From the NCBI GenBank assembly GCA_035555315.1, contig DATMGU010000121.1, forward strand, positions 1 through 64,000: DNA of 64,000 bases, in the 5' to 3' direction. Each line of letters starts with the position of its first letter. Positions within the stretch are counted from its first letter, which is position 1. Position numbers and translations under genes: made by a program. Under the pieces are notes generated by a model that saw only the letters and a program-made list of their open reading frames with translations, was not told the origin of the DNA and ran no database searches. Positions 47,383 through 57,062 of this stretch are shown in pieces. The DNA comes from DATMGU01 sp035555315 (lineage in GTDB: Bacteria; Pseudomonadota; Alphaproteobacteria; ATCC43930; CGMCC-115725).

Positions 47383-48068
47383 CCGTCGGCACGACGTCCG
47401 GCGAGGGGATCGCGGATTGGCCAACCGCCCTGCTGTTCGACTGGGACAATACGCTGGTCGATAGCTGGGGGACGATTCACGATGCGGTGAATACCACCCT
47501 ATCGGCGATGGGATTGCCGGCCTGGACGATGACCGAAACGCGCGAACGGGTGCGCCAATCCTTGCGCGATAGTTTTCCCCGGATGTTCGGTGACCGCTGG
47601 CCGGAGGCGCGGCGGATTTATCTGGAAGCCTTCGAGGCGATCCATCTGCAGCGGCTGACGCCTTTGCCGGGGGCCACGGAATTGGTTGCCGATCTGGCCG
47701 AGGCAGGTTTCTATTTAGGCTTGGTCAGCAATAAGACCGGTCGACTGCTGCGCCGTGAGGTCGAGGTGCTCGGCTGGTCGGCGTTGTTCGGTCGCGTGAT
47801 CGGTGCCGGTGACGCACCGGCGGACAAGCCGGATCCGGCGCCGGTCGACCTGGCGCTGGGCGATAGCGGCATCACGCGCGGGGCGCAAGTTTGGTTCGTC
47901 GGCGATACAGGCATAGATATGGCATGTGCCCGAAATGCCGGATGTGTCGGGGTGCTGATCCACCCCGCGGTTCCGGTCCTGACGCCGGGTGAGTTCGACG
48001 ACGCGCCACCGGCGCTGGCCTTTACGGATTGTGCCGCCTTGGGACGATATCTCCTGGCGCGGCACTGA
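47379..48068 (+). CDS. HAD-superfamily hydrolase, phosphoglycolate-phosphatase-like
   Basis: 229 residues. HAD motif I LLFDWDNTLVDS (DxDxT), motif II VSNKTGRLLRREVE, motif III DKPDPAP, motif IV VGDTGIDMACARNAGC, and a helical cap (about 35-100). Members remove phosphate from 2-phosphoglycolate, sugars or nucleotides; the substrate here is unknown. GTG start preceded by GATAAGG at 4 bases. It lies 132 bases before hfq. Confidence 0.85.
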   Translation: MTVGTTSGEGIADWPTALLFDWDNTLVDSWGTIHDAVNTTLSAMGLPAWTMTETRERVRQSLRDSFPRMFGDRWPEARRIYLEAFEAIHLQRLTPLPGATELVADLAEAGFYLGLVSNKTGRLLRREVEVLGWSALFGRVIGAGDAPADKPDPAPVDLALGDSGITRGAQVWFVGDTGIDMACARNAGCVGVLIHPAVPVLTPGEFDDAPPALAFTDCAALGRYLLARH

Positions 48069-48200
48069 CGACGCGGCCCCGATCGACGCGGCGAGGGGTG
48101 GATAGAAACGCGGTCCGCATTCACGAGATAGCAGAACGTTCGTGAAAATTGAAACCGAATCGCTTTTGCGGTTCCAACAACAGACTTAAGGGAATATCCC

Positions 48201-48446
48201 ATGTCAGATAAATCGCAAAATGTTCAGGATGTTTTCCTCAACTATGTGCGCAAGAATAAGACACCGGTTACGGTGTTTCTCGTGAATGGTGTGAAGCTTC
48301 AAGGCATCATCACCTGGTTCGATAACTTTTGCGTCTTGCTGCGCCGCGATGCGCATTCGCAATTGGTGTATAAGCACGCCATCTCCACTGTGATGCCGGC
48401 GCAGCCCGTACAGCTGTTCGAGCCGGACAAGGATGGTGAAATCTGA
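48201..48446 (+). CDS. hfq: RNA chaperone Hfq
   Basis: 81 residues, Sm fold. Sm1 VTVFLVNGVKLQGIITWFDNF and Sm2 YKHAISTVMP (KH motif) are both clear, with the proximal Gln near QNVQDVFLN. Binds sRNAs and mRNAs. AAGGGAA precedes the ATG. Followed by hflX with a 14-base overlap, a widely kept pair. Confidence 0.97.
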   Translation: MSDKSQNVQDVFLNYVRKNKTPVTVFLVNGVKLQGIITWFDNFCVLLRRDAHSQLVYKHAISTVMPAQPVQLFEPDKDGEI

Positions 48447-49791
48447 GCGTGAGCCTGCTCTTGAGAAGCCGGTTGTCATGAGCGGGCGGGGCGACCTGAC
48501 GGACGAGACCGCCTCGACCGGCCGGGCTCTCGTGCTGCACCCTCATTTGAAATCGGCGGAACGGGCTGCCTTGCGCGCGCCCGAGGGGCGGCTGGACGAG
48601 GCCGTCGGGCTCGCCGAGGCGATCCGCCTGACGGTCGTCCACCGCGAGGTGGTGCGCCTATCCAAAATGCGTCCGGCGACCTTGATCGGCAAAGGCACCG
48701 TCGAAAGCTTGCACAGCGTCATCGAGGACGAGGATATCGGTGTCGTGGTGGTCGACGCGGCGGTGACGCCTGTGCAGCAACGCAATCTGGAAAAGGTCTG
48801 GCAGTGCAAGGTAATCGACCGCACCGGCCTGATCCTGGAGATCTTCGGCGAGCGGGCGCGGACTCATGAGGGCCGATTGCAGGTCGAACTGGCGGCCTTG
48901 TCCTACCAACGCTCCCGCCTGGTCCGGTCCTGGACCCATCTGGAGCGGCAGCGCGGCGGCTTCGGCTTTCTCGGCGGCCCCGGCGAAAGCCAGCTGGAAA
49001 TCGATCGGCGGCTGATCGACGAGCGGATCATCCGGCTGAAACGCGAGCTGGAGACGACGAAGCGGACCCGCGCGCTGCATCGCCAGGCCCGTAAGCGGGT
49101 GCCTTATCCGGTGGTGGCGCTGGTGGGTTACACCAATGCCGGCAAATCGACCCTGTTCAACCGGCTGACCCACGCGACCGTGTTCGCCCAGGACCTGCTG
49201 TTCGCCACGCTGGATCCGACGATGCGGACGTTGAAACTGCCATCCGGCCGCCAGGCGATCCTGTCCGATACGGTCGGCTTCATCTCCGACCTGCCGACCC
49301 ATCTGGTGGCGGCGTTCCGAGCCACGCTGGAGGAGGTTCGCGAGGCGGACCTGCTACTGCATGTCCGCGACGTCCACCACCCGGACAGCGATGCGCAACA
49401 GCAGGACGTTCATAAGGTGCTGACCGAACTGGGCCTGGATACCGAGGTCGAGGCGGGCTTGGTCGAGGTGCTGAACAAGATCGATCTACTCGATCCGGAG
49501 CAGCGGGAACGCTTGACCAACCAGGCCGGCCGCAACGAGACGGCGATACCCGTATCGGCGGTGACCGGCGAGGGGGTCGGGGCGCTGTTGACCTTGATCG
49601 ATCGCCAGCTCGATGGCCGCACGCGGCCGGTCCCGATGGCGGTGCCGCTGACCGATGGGGCCGGCATCGCCTGGCTCTATCGCCATGGCGAGGTACTGGA
49701 ACGGCGGGATGACGACCAGCTGGCGCATCTCGTCGTCAATCTCGATCCGGCCGACCTCGATCGCTTCACGGCGCGTCAGCGCCTTCACTAA
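48433..49791 (+). CDS. hflX: Ribosome-associated GTPase HflX
   Basis: 452 residues. N-terminal HflX domain with GKGTVESLHSVIE and GRLQVELAALSYQRSRL, the Gly-rich GGFGFLGGPGESQLE, then a G domain: GYTNAGKST (G1), DTVGFISDLP (G3), NKIDLL (G4). It splits stalled ribosomes. The ATG at 48433 overlaps hfq; an ATG at 48478 (MSGRGDL) with GAGAAG upstream is equally possible. Confidence 0.95.
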   Translation: MVKSEREPALEKPVVMSGRGDLTDETASTGRALVLHPHLKSAERAALRAPEGRLDEAVGLAEAIRLTVVHREVVRLSKMRPATLIGKGTVESLHSVIEDEDIGVVVVDAAVTPVQQRNLEKVWQCKVIDRTGLILEIFGERARTHEGRLQVELAALSYQRSRLVRSWTHLERQRGGFGFLGGPGESQLEIDRRLIDERIIRLKRELETTKRTRALHRQARKRVPYPVVALVGYTNAGKSTLFNRLTHATVFAQDLLFATLDPTMRTLKLPSGRQAILSDTVGFISDLPTHLVAAFRATLEEVREADLLLHVRDVHHPDSDAQQQDVHKVLTELGLDTEVEAGLVEVLNKIDLLDPEQRERLTNQAGRNETAIPVSAVTGEGVGALLTLIDRQLDGRTRPVPMAVPLTDGAGIAWLYRHGEVLERRDDDQLAHLVVNLDPADLDRFTARQRLH

Positions 49792-49828
49792 GGTGCCTCA
49801 CGGCACCCGGAATGGTCTTATCCCCTCC

Positions 49829-50626
49829 ATGTTCTCTCATATCGATACGATCGCGCCGCTGATCCGCGAGACGGCGGCGACGGAAATCCTGCCGCGTTTC
49901 GAGCGCTTGGAGGCGGCGGACATCCACGAAAAGGGCCCCGGCGATCTGGTCACCGTGGCGGATCTCGCGAGCGAACGGATGTTGACCCAGCGGCTGCGGG
50001 ACCTGGTGCCGGGCGCGCTCATCGTCGGCGAGGAGGCGACGGCCGCGGATGCCGCGGTGCTGGACCGCCTGACCGGCGACGAACCGGTATTCGTGATCGA
50101 CCCGATCGACGGCACCTCCAATTTCGCCGCCGGCATCCCGCTCTTCGCGGTGATGGTCGCCTATGTGCGCGGCGGCGAGATCCTCGCCTCCTGGATCTAT
50201 GATCCGGTGCGGGACCTGATGGCCGAGGCGCGGGCCGGGGCCGGCGCCACCTTGAATGGTCGGCCCATCCGCGTGGCGCCGACCACCACGCCGGAGAATA
50301 TGAGCGGCTCGTTCAGCGTGCGGTACGGCAATCGCCAATTGGTGCGCAAGATCGCCGGACGGTCGAACCTGGTGGGCTCGACCTTCAGCTTCCGCTGCGC
50401 CGGTCAGGAATACCTTGCCATGGCCAGCGGCAAGGTGCATTTCGCGCTCTATCACCGGTTGATGCCGTGGGACCATGCGCCGGGCTGGCTGCTGCATCGC
50501 GAGGCCGGCGGGTTCAGTCGTCGGCTCGATCAATCCGCCTATTCGCCCCGCCATCTCGATGGCGGCTTGTTGCTGGCCCCGGACGAGACGAGCTGGCAGG
50601 CCTTGCACGCGGTGCTGATCGGCTGA
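49829..50626 (+). CDS. Inositol monophosphatase family protein
   Basis: 265 residues from MFSHIDTIAPL. Motifs: VTVADLASERML, GEEA, VIDPIDGTSNFAAGIP (metal-binding DPIDGT) and PWDHAPGWLLHREAGG. Removes phosphate from inositol phosphate, histidinol phosphate or similar. The true substrate is uncertain. 37 bases after hflX. Upstream in-frame extension enters hflX. Confidence 0.9.
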   Translation: MFSHIDTIAPLIRETAATEILPRFERLEAADIHEKGPGDLVTVADLASERMLTQRLRDLVPGALIVGEEATAADAAVLDRLTGDEPVFVIDPIDGTSNFAAGIPLFAVMVAYVRGGEILASWIYDPVRDLMAEARAGAGATLNGRPIRVAPTTTPENMSGSFSVRYGNRQLVRKIAGRSNLVGSTFSFRCAGQEYLAMASGKVHFALYHRLMPWDHAPGWLLHREAGGFSRRLDQSAYSPRHLDGGLLLAPDETSWQALHAVLIG

Positions 50627-50635
50627 AGGCGGAAC

Positions 50636-51490
50636 TCAGCCCCGTTCGGCCGCCTTCACCGCGTCCCATAGCGCGTCGAGCGTCGGCAGATCCTTGCCGT
50701 CAAGGGTTTCGCCGGCCGCCGCAGCCAGCGCTTCCATGCCCCGGAAACGCCGCTCGAATTTCCCGTTGGCGCGGCGCAGGGCGGCTTCCGGGTCGAGCTT
50801 CAGGTGCCGCGCCAGGTTGGCGACGGCGAACAGCAGATCACCGACCTCGTCCTCCAGCCGATCCGCCGGCGCGTCCGTCTCCATCTCGACGCGCACCTCG
50901 TCCAACTCCTCGGCGATCTTGTCCAGGATGGGGGGCGCCGTTGTCCAGTCGAAGCCGACCCGAGCGGCGCGCGCCTGAAGCTTGACGGCGCGGGTGAGGC
51001 CGGGCAGGCCGATGGTGACGCCGTCCAGCGCGCTGGGCACGGCATCGGTTCCAGCCGTGCCCGCTCGTGCCGCCTTGGCGGCCCGCTCGGCCGCCTTCAG
51101 CATCTCCCAATTCGCGGTCTGGGCGTCCGCGGTGTCGATCGACTGGTCGCCGAACACATGCGGATGCCGGCGAATCATCTTCTCCGCGATGGCATTGGCC
51201 ACCGCGTCGAAATCGAAGGCCCCGGCTTCTTCCGCCATCCGGGCGTGGAAGGCGACCTGCAGCAACAAGTCGCCCAATTCGTCCTTCAAGTCGTCGAGAT
51301 CGCCCCGCGTGATCGCATCGGCGACTTCATAGGCTTCCTCGATCGTGTAGGGGGCTATGGTCGCGAAGCTCTGCTCGATATCCCAGGGGCAGCCGGTCTC
51401 GCGGTGGCGCAACCGGGCCATCACGGCGATCAGGCGATCGATGCCCCGCCTCGCATCAGGAGTACGGGCGTGAGGAGGGGCATCGTTCAT
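50636..51490 (-). CDS. mazG: Nucleoside triphosphate pyrophosphohydrolase MazG
   Basis: 284 residues with two MazG domains: YTIEEAYEVADAI...ELGDLLLQVAFHARM (about 45-115) and EELDEVRVEME...DEVGDLLFAVANLARHL (about 185-245), each with EExxE and ExxD metal motifs, preceded by GCPWDIEQSF. Hydrolyses non-canonical or excess NTPs. Convergent with the IMPase gene (9-base gap). Confidence 0.94.
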   Translation of the reverse strand: MNDAPPHARTPDARRGIDRLIAVMARLRHRETGCPWDIEQSFATIAPYTIEEAYEVADAITRGDLDDLKDELGDLLLQVAFHARMAEEAGAFDFDAVANAIAEKMIRRHPHVFGDQSIDTADAQTANWEMLKAAERAAKAARAGTAGTDAVPSALDGVTIGLPGLTRAVKLQARAARVGFDWTTAPPILDKIAEELDEVRVEMETDAPADRLEDEVGDLLFAVANLARHLKLDPEAALRRANGKFERRFRGMEALAAAAGETLDGKDLPTLDALWDAVKAAERG

Positions 51491-51502
51491 TCCGCCTTGG
51501 TC

Positions 51503-52822
51503 CTATATCGTCTGGATGGCCGGATTGTCGAACTCGCGACGATATTCCGCGACCGCCGCGGTCTCGTCGAAGGCATTCTCGGTCTTGGCGATCACCACCG
51601 TCGCGACGGCGTTGCCAATGAGGTTGGTGATCGCCCGCGCCTCGGACATGAACCGGTCGACGCCCAACAGCAAGGCGAGACCTTCGACCGGCACGGTGCC
51701 GGTCGCGGCCAGCGTCGCCGCCAGGGTGATGAAGCCGGCACCGGTGACGCCCGCGGCCCCCTTGGAGGTCATCAACAGGACGAGCAGGATCCAAATCTGC
51801 TCGCCGAGGCCGAGTTCGACCCGATAGACTTGGGCGATGAACAGCACCGCCATCGACAGGTAGATCGAGGTGCCGTCCAGGTTGAACGAGTACCCGGTCG
51901 GAATGACCAGGCCGACGACCGGCCTGGCCGCGCCGAAGCGCTCCAGCTTTTCCATGATGCGCGGCAGCACGGTTTCCGACGACGACGTACCCAGCACGAT
52001 CAGGATCTCGTCGCGGATGTACCAGATGAACCGATAGACGTTGAAGCCGAACAGTTTGGCGATGAGCGCGAGCCCGACGCCGATGAACAGCGCCATGGTG
52101 AGATAGACGCACAACATGAGTTCGCCCAGCGCCCAGAGCGAGCCCAGGCCGAACTTGCCGATGGTGAACGCCATGGCGCCCAGCGCACCCAACGGGGCGA
52201 CATACATGATGATGGCGATGACCCCGAAAAACACCTTGGAGAGCTTGTCCAGGCTATCGAGTATCGGCTTGCCCCGCTCGCCCAGGCGGGTGAGGGCGGC
52301 GCCGAACAGCAGGGCGAAGACCAGCACCTGCAGGATGTCGCCCTTGACGAACGCGCCGATCGCGTTGTCCGGGAAGATGTTGATGACGAAATCGAAGGCC
52401 GACTGGCTCTTGGCGGCGGCGGCGAATTTGCCGACTTCCGCGCCGGCATGCACGGCGCTGGCGTCGAACCGATGGCCGGGTTGAACGACGTTGACGACGA
52501 TCATGCCAAGCACGAGGGCGAGGGTGGTCACCAGCTCGAAATAGATCAGCGCCTTGCCGCCGACGCGGCCGACCTTCTTCATGTCGCCCATATGGGCGAT
52601 GCCGGTCACCACGGTCAGGAAGATGATCGGCGCGATGACCATCTTGACCAGCGAGATGAAGATCGTGCCGAGCGGCTGCAGGGCGACGCCGGTATTGGGT
52701 GCCACCTCGCCGATGAAGGCGCCGATGATAATGGCCGCCAGGACCTGGATCGTAAGGTTCTTGTAGAACGGTCCGCGGTGTGGTCGCACCGCGACATCTG
52801 TTTGTGTCACCACCGGTCTCAT
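51503..52822 (-). CDS. dctA: C4-dicarboxylate transport protein DctA (DAACS family)
   Basis: 439 residues, eight membrane helices and two hairpin loops. Seen: FISLVKMVIAPIIFLTVVTG, the serine-rich loop LGTSSSETVLPRIMEKLE, GYSFNLDGTSIYLSMAVLF and GAAGVTGAGFITLAATLAA. Takes up succinate, fumarate and malate with protons or sodium. GGGGAG adjoins the ATG at 52822 too closely, so GTG at 52813 or 52810 may be the true start. No dctBD pair is nearby. Confidence 0.93.
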   Translation of the reverse strand: MRPVVTQTDVAVRPHRGPFYKNLTIQVLAAIIIGAFIGEVAPNTGVALQPLGTIFISLVKMVIAPIIFLTVVTGIAHMGDMKKVGRVGGKALIYFELVTTLALVLGMIVVNVVQPGHRFDASAVHAGAEVGKFAAAAKSQSAFDFVINIFPDNAIGAFVKGDILQVLVFALLFGAALTRLGERGKPILDSLDKLSKVFFGVIAIIMYVAPLGALGAMAFTIGKFGLGSLWALGELMLCVYLTMALFIGVGLALIAKLFGFNVYRFIWYIRDEILIVLGTSSSETVLPRIMEKLERFGAARPVVGLVIPTGYSFNLDGTSIYLSMAVLFIAQVYRVELGLGEQIWILLVLLMTSKGAAGVTGAGFITLAATLAATGTVPVEGLALLLGVDRFMSEARAITNLIGNAVATVVIAKTENAFDETAAVAEYRREFDNPAIQTI

Positions 52823-52835
52823 CTCCCCGAAAATT

Positions 52836-52856
52836 GTTCTTGGGTCGGTTCTTGGG
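52836..52856. repeat. Direct repeat GTTCTTGGG with 12-base period upstream of dctA
   Basis: GTTCTTGGG at 52836 and 52848 separated by TCG. The paired GTTC groups are 8 bases apart, one too many for a LexA box. Possible regulator site; not identified. Confidence 0.35.
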
Positions 52857-52917
52857 CGTCATACACATGTGATTGCCGACGACCGCAATCTAGCCGATCG
52901 AGCCGCCGGTACGGAAC

Positions 52918-52948
52918 AAAAAGGCCCCCGCGGTTTCCCGCGGAGGCC
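52918..52948 (-). terminator. Intrinsic terminator of groESL
   Basis: On the minus strand GGCCTCCGCGG, loop GAAA, CCGCGGGGGCC form an 11-base stem with one mismatch, directly followed by TTTTT. It lies 60 bases after the groEL stop. Confidence 0.85.
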
Positions 52949-53008
52949 ATTCTGTAGCAACTATCGGTCGCGGTGGCGACCGATAGTCTGGTTCTGGATG
53001 GGTTTGGA

Positions 53009-54649
<1,641 letters not shown>

Positions 54650-54693
54650 GTGTCAGTTCCTTTTTATTGAATGCTTTATGAGCGAGCGGACGA

Positions 54694-55008
54694 TCAGGCG
54701 ACTTTCTTGGATGCCGCGGGCGTCTCGACGATGCCCATGATGTCGCTTTCCTTCATGACGAGGTAATCGACCGTGTCGATCTTGACCTCGGTGCCGGACC
54801 ACTTGCCGAACAGGATCCGGTCGCCGACCTTGACGTCGAGGGCGTGGATCTTGCCCTGCTCGTCCCGGGCGCCCGGACCGACGGCGACGACTTCGCCTTC
54901 CTGCGGCTTTTCCTTGGCGGTGTCGGGAATGATGATGCCACCGGACGACTTGTCTTCCTGGTCAATCCGGCGAACGACCACGCGGTCGTGCAATGGACGG
55001 AATTTCAT
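54694..55008 (-). CDS. groES: Co-chaperonin GroES (Cpn10)
   Basis: 104 residues. MKFRPLHDRVVVRRID start, mobile loop EDKSSGGIIIPDTAKEKPQEG and YLVMKESDIMGIVE end. AGGGAG precedes the ATG. First gene of the heat-shock operon with CIRCE and a strong promoter. Confidence 0.98.
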   Translation of the reverse strand: MKFRPLHDRVVVRRIDQEDKSSGGIIIPDTAKEKPQEGEVVAVGPGARDEQGKIHALDVKVGDRILFGKWSGTEVKIDTVDYLVMKESDIMGIVETPAASKKVA

Positions 55009-55045
55009 TGATTGCTCCCTTAGGATGATTTGGATCGGGGGGTTA

Positions 55046-55072
55046 TTAGCACTCTACCCCGACGAGTGCCAG
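55046..55072 (-). promoter_or_regulatory. CIRCE operator of groESL (HrcA binding site)
   Basis: TTAGCACTC, 9 bases, GAGTGCCAG. The consensus is TTAGCACTC-N9-GAGTGCTAA; the second arm has two changes. It starts 38 bases before groES and adjoins the -10 box. Confidence 0.88.
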
Positions 55073-55073
55073 C

Positions 55074-55102
55074 GAGATACTGATTTTGCCGTCGCCTGTC
55101 AA
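55074..55102 (-). promoter_or_regulatory. groESL promoter
   Basis: On the minus strand TTGACA (55102-55097), 17 bases, TATCTC (55079-55074), immediately followed by CIRCE, so HrcA would block initiation. The -10 box matches sigma-70 at four of six bases. I cannot tell from the sequence whether sigma-32 also uses it. Confidence 0.75.
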
Positions 55103-55113
55103 GGTCGTGAGGG

Positions 55114-55950
55114 TTAACAAGGTTCTGAGGGTTGCATAGGGGGGCTGTCTGCCACCCGCCACCGCCCCGCGACACGATCGAAGCGGGTATCGGGACCATC
55201 GACGAACCGATCCGACCGGAACATCCGAACGCGGCAACTCAGCCCCGTGGACGCGGTCGAAATCAGGTTATACGCGTTTTCCTCGGCCCGGGTACGGGTC
55301 GAGATCGCCGTGCCGGCCTGCGCCACCAGGATCGACCGGTCGACCGTCCGATGGAACGCACCGACCTCCGCGATATAGGAATGATGGTAGTGACCCGCAA
55401 GCAAAAGATCGACGCCGGCGGCCTCGATCGCCGATAACGCCGGGATCGCGTGGCGCAGGATCGGTCGGTCCGGCGCGTCGGGCGGCGGCACCAGCGGATG
55501 ATGCGTCACCAGGACGCGCAGCCGACCCGTGGGCACCTGATCGAAGATCCCACGGATCTCGAGCAGCTGACGATCGGAGATCCGTCCATTGGACACCGCG
55601 ATGGAGCGAACCGTGTCGATGCCCAGGACGGCGATATCGTCATTCTGGAAAAATGGGTAGCGCTCCGCCGTGATGAAGCGGTGATAGCGCCGCAGCGGCG
55701 TGAACAGCCGCCGGCTGAGGTTATAAAGCGGCACGTCGTGGTTGCCCGGCACGATGATGACGGGTGCCGGCAGCGCGTCGAGAAATCGCCGTGCCGCGGC
55801 GAATTCCACGCGGCGCGCCCGTTGCGTCAGATCGCCGCTGAGGGCGATCACCGTCGGCTCGGCGGCCCGGAGATCCGCCAGCAATGCCCGAGCGATCGCC
55901 TCGTCATGGTGGCCGAAATGCAGGTCGGAGATATGCGCGATCAGGCTCAT
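55114..55950 (-). CDS. Calcineurin-like metallophosphoesterase
   Basis: 278 residues. Metal-binding motifs in order: HISDLHFG, LSGDLTQRA, VPGNHDVPLY, VTHHPL and LAGHYHHS. Members hydrolyse nucleotides, cyclic nucleotides or phospholipid head groups; the substrate is unknown. It overlaps the upstream lipid-kinase gene by 4 bases and ends just before the groESL promoter. Confidence 0.9.
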   Translation of the reverse strand: MSLIAHISDLHFGHHDEAIARALLADLRAAEPTVIALSGDLTQRARRVEFAAARRFLDALPAPVIIVPGNHDVPLYNLSRRLFTPLRRYHRFITAERYPFFQNDDIAVLGIDTVRSIAVSNGRISDRQLLEIRGIFDQVPTGRLRVLVTHHPLVPPPDAPDRPILRHAIPALSAIEAAGVDLLLAGHYHHSYIAEVGAFHRTVDRSILVAQAGTAISTRTRAEENAYNLISTASTGLSCRVRMFRSDRFVDGPDTRFDRVAGRWRVADSPPMQPSEPC

Positions 55951-56918
55951 GACGGGGGTAACGATGGCACCACGACGGTCAAGGCGCCGGGTCGGCTGCG
56001 GTAGGTCAGCGGCGGCCTCATGATATGTACCTCGCCGTCGAGCGAGACGCGCATGCGGCCGCGCCGGGCGGCGATTTCCACCGTGTCGACCTGATAGCTT
56101 TCGAAATCCCGTGCCTGATTTAACCGGCCGACCAGCCCCGCCGCCAGCAGGCCCAGCATCCCGAGGCGGCTGCGCCGCTTGATCAGATAGACCGAGAGCA
56201 GTCCGCCGGTCAGCTTCGTCCGGCTGCCGAAGGCGAGCAGGTTCATCCGATACTTGTTGTTGCCGATGAAGATGAGCGGCGTTTCGATCGCGCTCAGACC
56301 ATCAGCCATGCCGTGGCACCGGACGCCGATCCGCAGCAAGGGAAAGCGAAACGCCATGCGCAGCGCCGCGACCCCATAGGCGATCCATTTGTTGCGCCGC
56401 CTGTGGCGTCGCTGCTGATCTCGATCGACGACCAGGGCGGGATAGAGGCCGAGGGCGGAATTATTGACGAAGCATCGGCCGTTCACCTCGGCGACGTCGA
56501 CGGATCGCCGGTTGGCCGCGGCGAGCACCCCGATGGCGCCGGCGAGATCGAGCGGCAGGCCCAGATCCTTGGCGAAATGATTGAGCGTGCCCAGCGGCAG
56601 CACGCCCAAGGCTACTTCGGTGCCGGCGACCGCGCCGGCGACCGCGCCGACCGTCCCGTCGCCGCCCGCCGCGACCAGAATATCCCAGGCGCCCGAGGTG
56701 GCGGCCGCCGCGGCTTCGGTCGTGAGGTTGGGTCCGGGTACCCGCCGGATGGTGAGGTCCAGCGCCCGTTCGTCGCCCAACAGGGCGATCTCGCCGTCGA
56801 GCCCGCCCGCCCGTCCACCGCCGGCCGCGTCGTTCATCAGCACCAGAATGCGCGGGCGTCGGGTATCCGGAAGCGATCGGTCGGTTGGCGCGCTGGTCGC
56901 TTCGGTGGTCGGGGACAT
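55947..56918 (-). CDS. Diacylglycerol/sphingosine-kinase family protein
   Basis: 323 residues. Catalytic domain with LVLMNDAAGGGRAGG, VAAGGDGTVGAVAGAVAG (GGDGT nucleotide loop) and GVLPLGTLNHFAKDLGLPLD, then a beta-rich domain with FIGNNKYRM and VSLDGEVHIM. Such enzymes phosphorylate lipids. Together with the overlapping metallophosphoesterase it may make a lipid phosphorylation/dephosphorylation pair. Start at ATG 56918; TTG two codons earlier is in frame. Confidence 0.88.
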   Translation of the reverse strand: MSPTTEATSAPTDRSLPDTRRPRILVLMNDAAGGGRAGGLDGEIALLGDERALDLTIRRVPGPNLTTEAAAAATSGAWDILVAAGGDGTVGAVAGAVAGTEVALGVLPLGTLNHFAKDLGLPLDLAGAIGVLAAANRRSVDVAEVNGRCFVNNSALGLYPALVVDRDQQRRHRRRNKWIAYGVAALRMAFRFPLLRIGVRCHGMADGLSAIETPLIFIGNNKYRMNLLAFGSRTKLTGGLLSVYLIKRRSRLGMLGLLAAGLVGRLNQARDFESYQVDTVEIAARRGRMRVSLDGEVHIMRPPLTYRSRPGALTVVVPSLPPS

Positions 56919-57062
56919 CGTCAAGATGGTGCACAGTCCTGGGGAAAACCAGCCTCATGATTTATATTGACCGGTGGACAAATAATCCGCACGCTGACGG
57001 GAAAATCGCCGTCAAAGTCATCCTCTAAGGTACAGCTTCACTCCGTGAAAGGATCCTCCGAC

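Noticed and set aside
52836..52851. LexA box before dctA
   Set aside because: The two GTTC groups are 8 bases apart, not 7.
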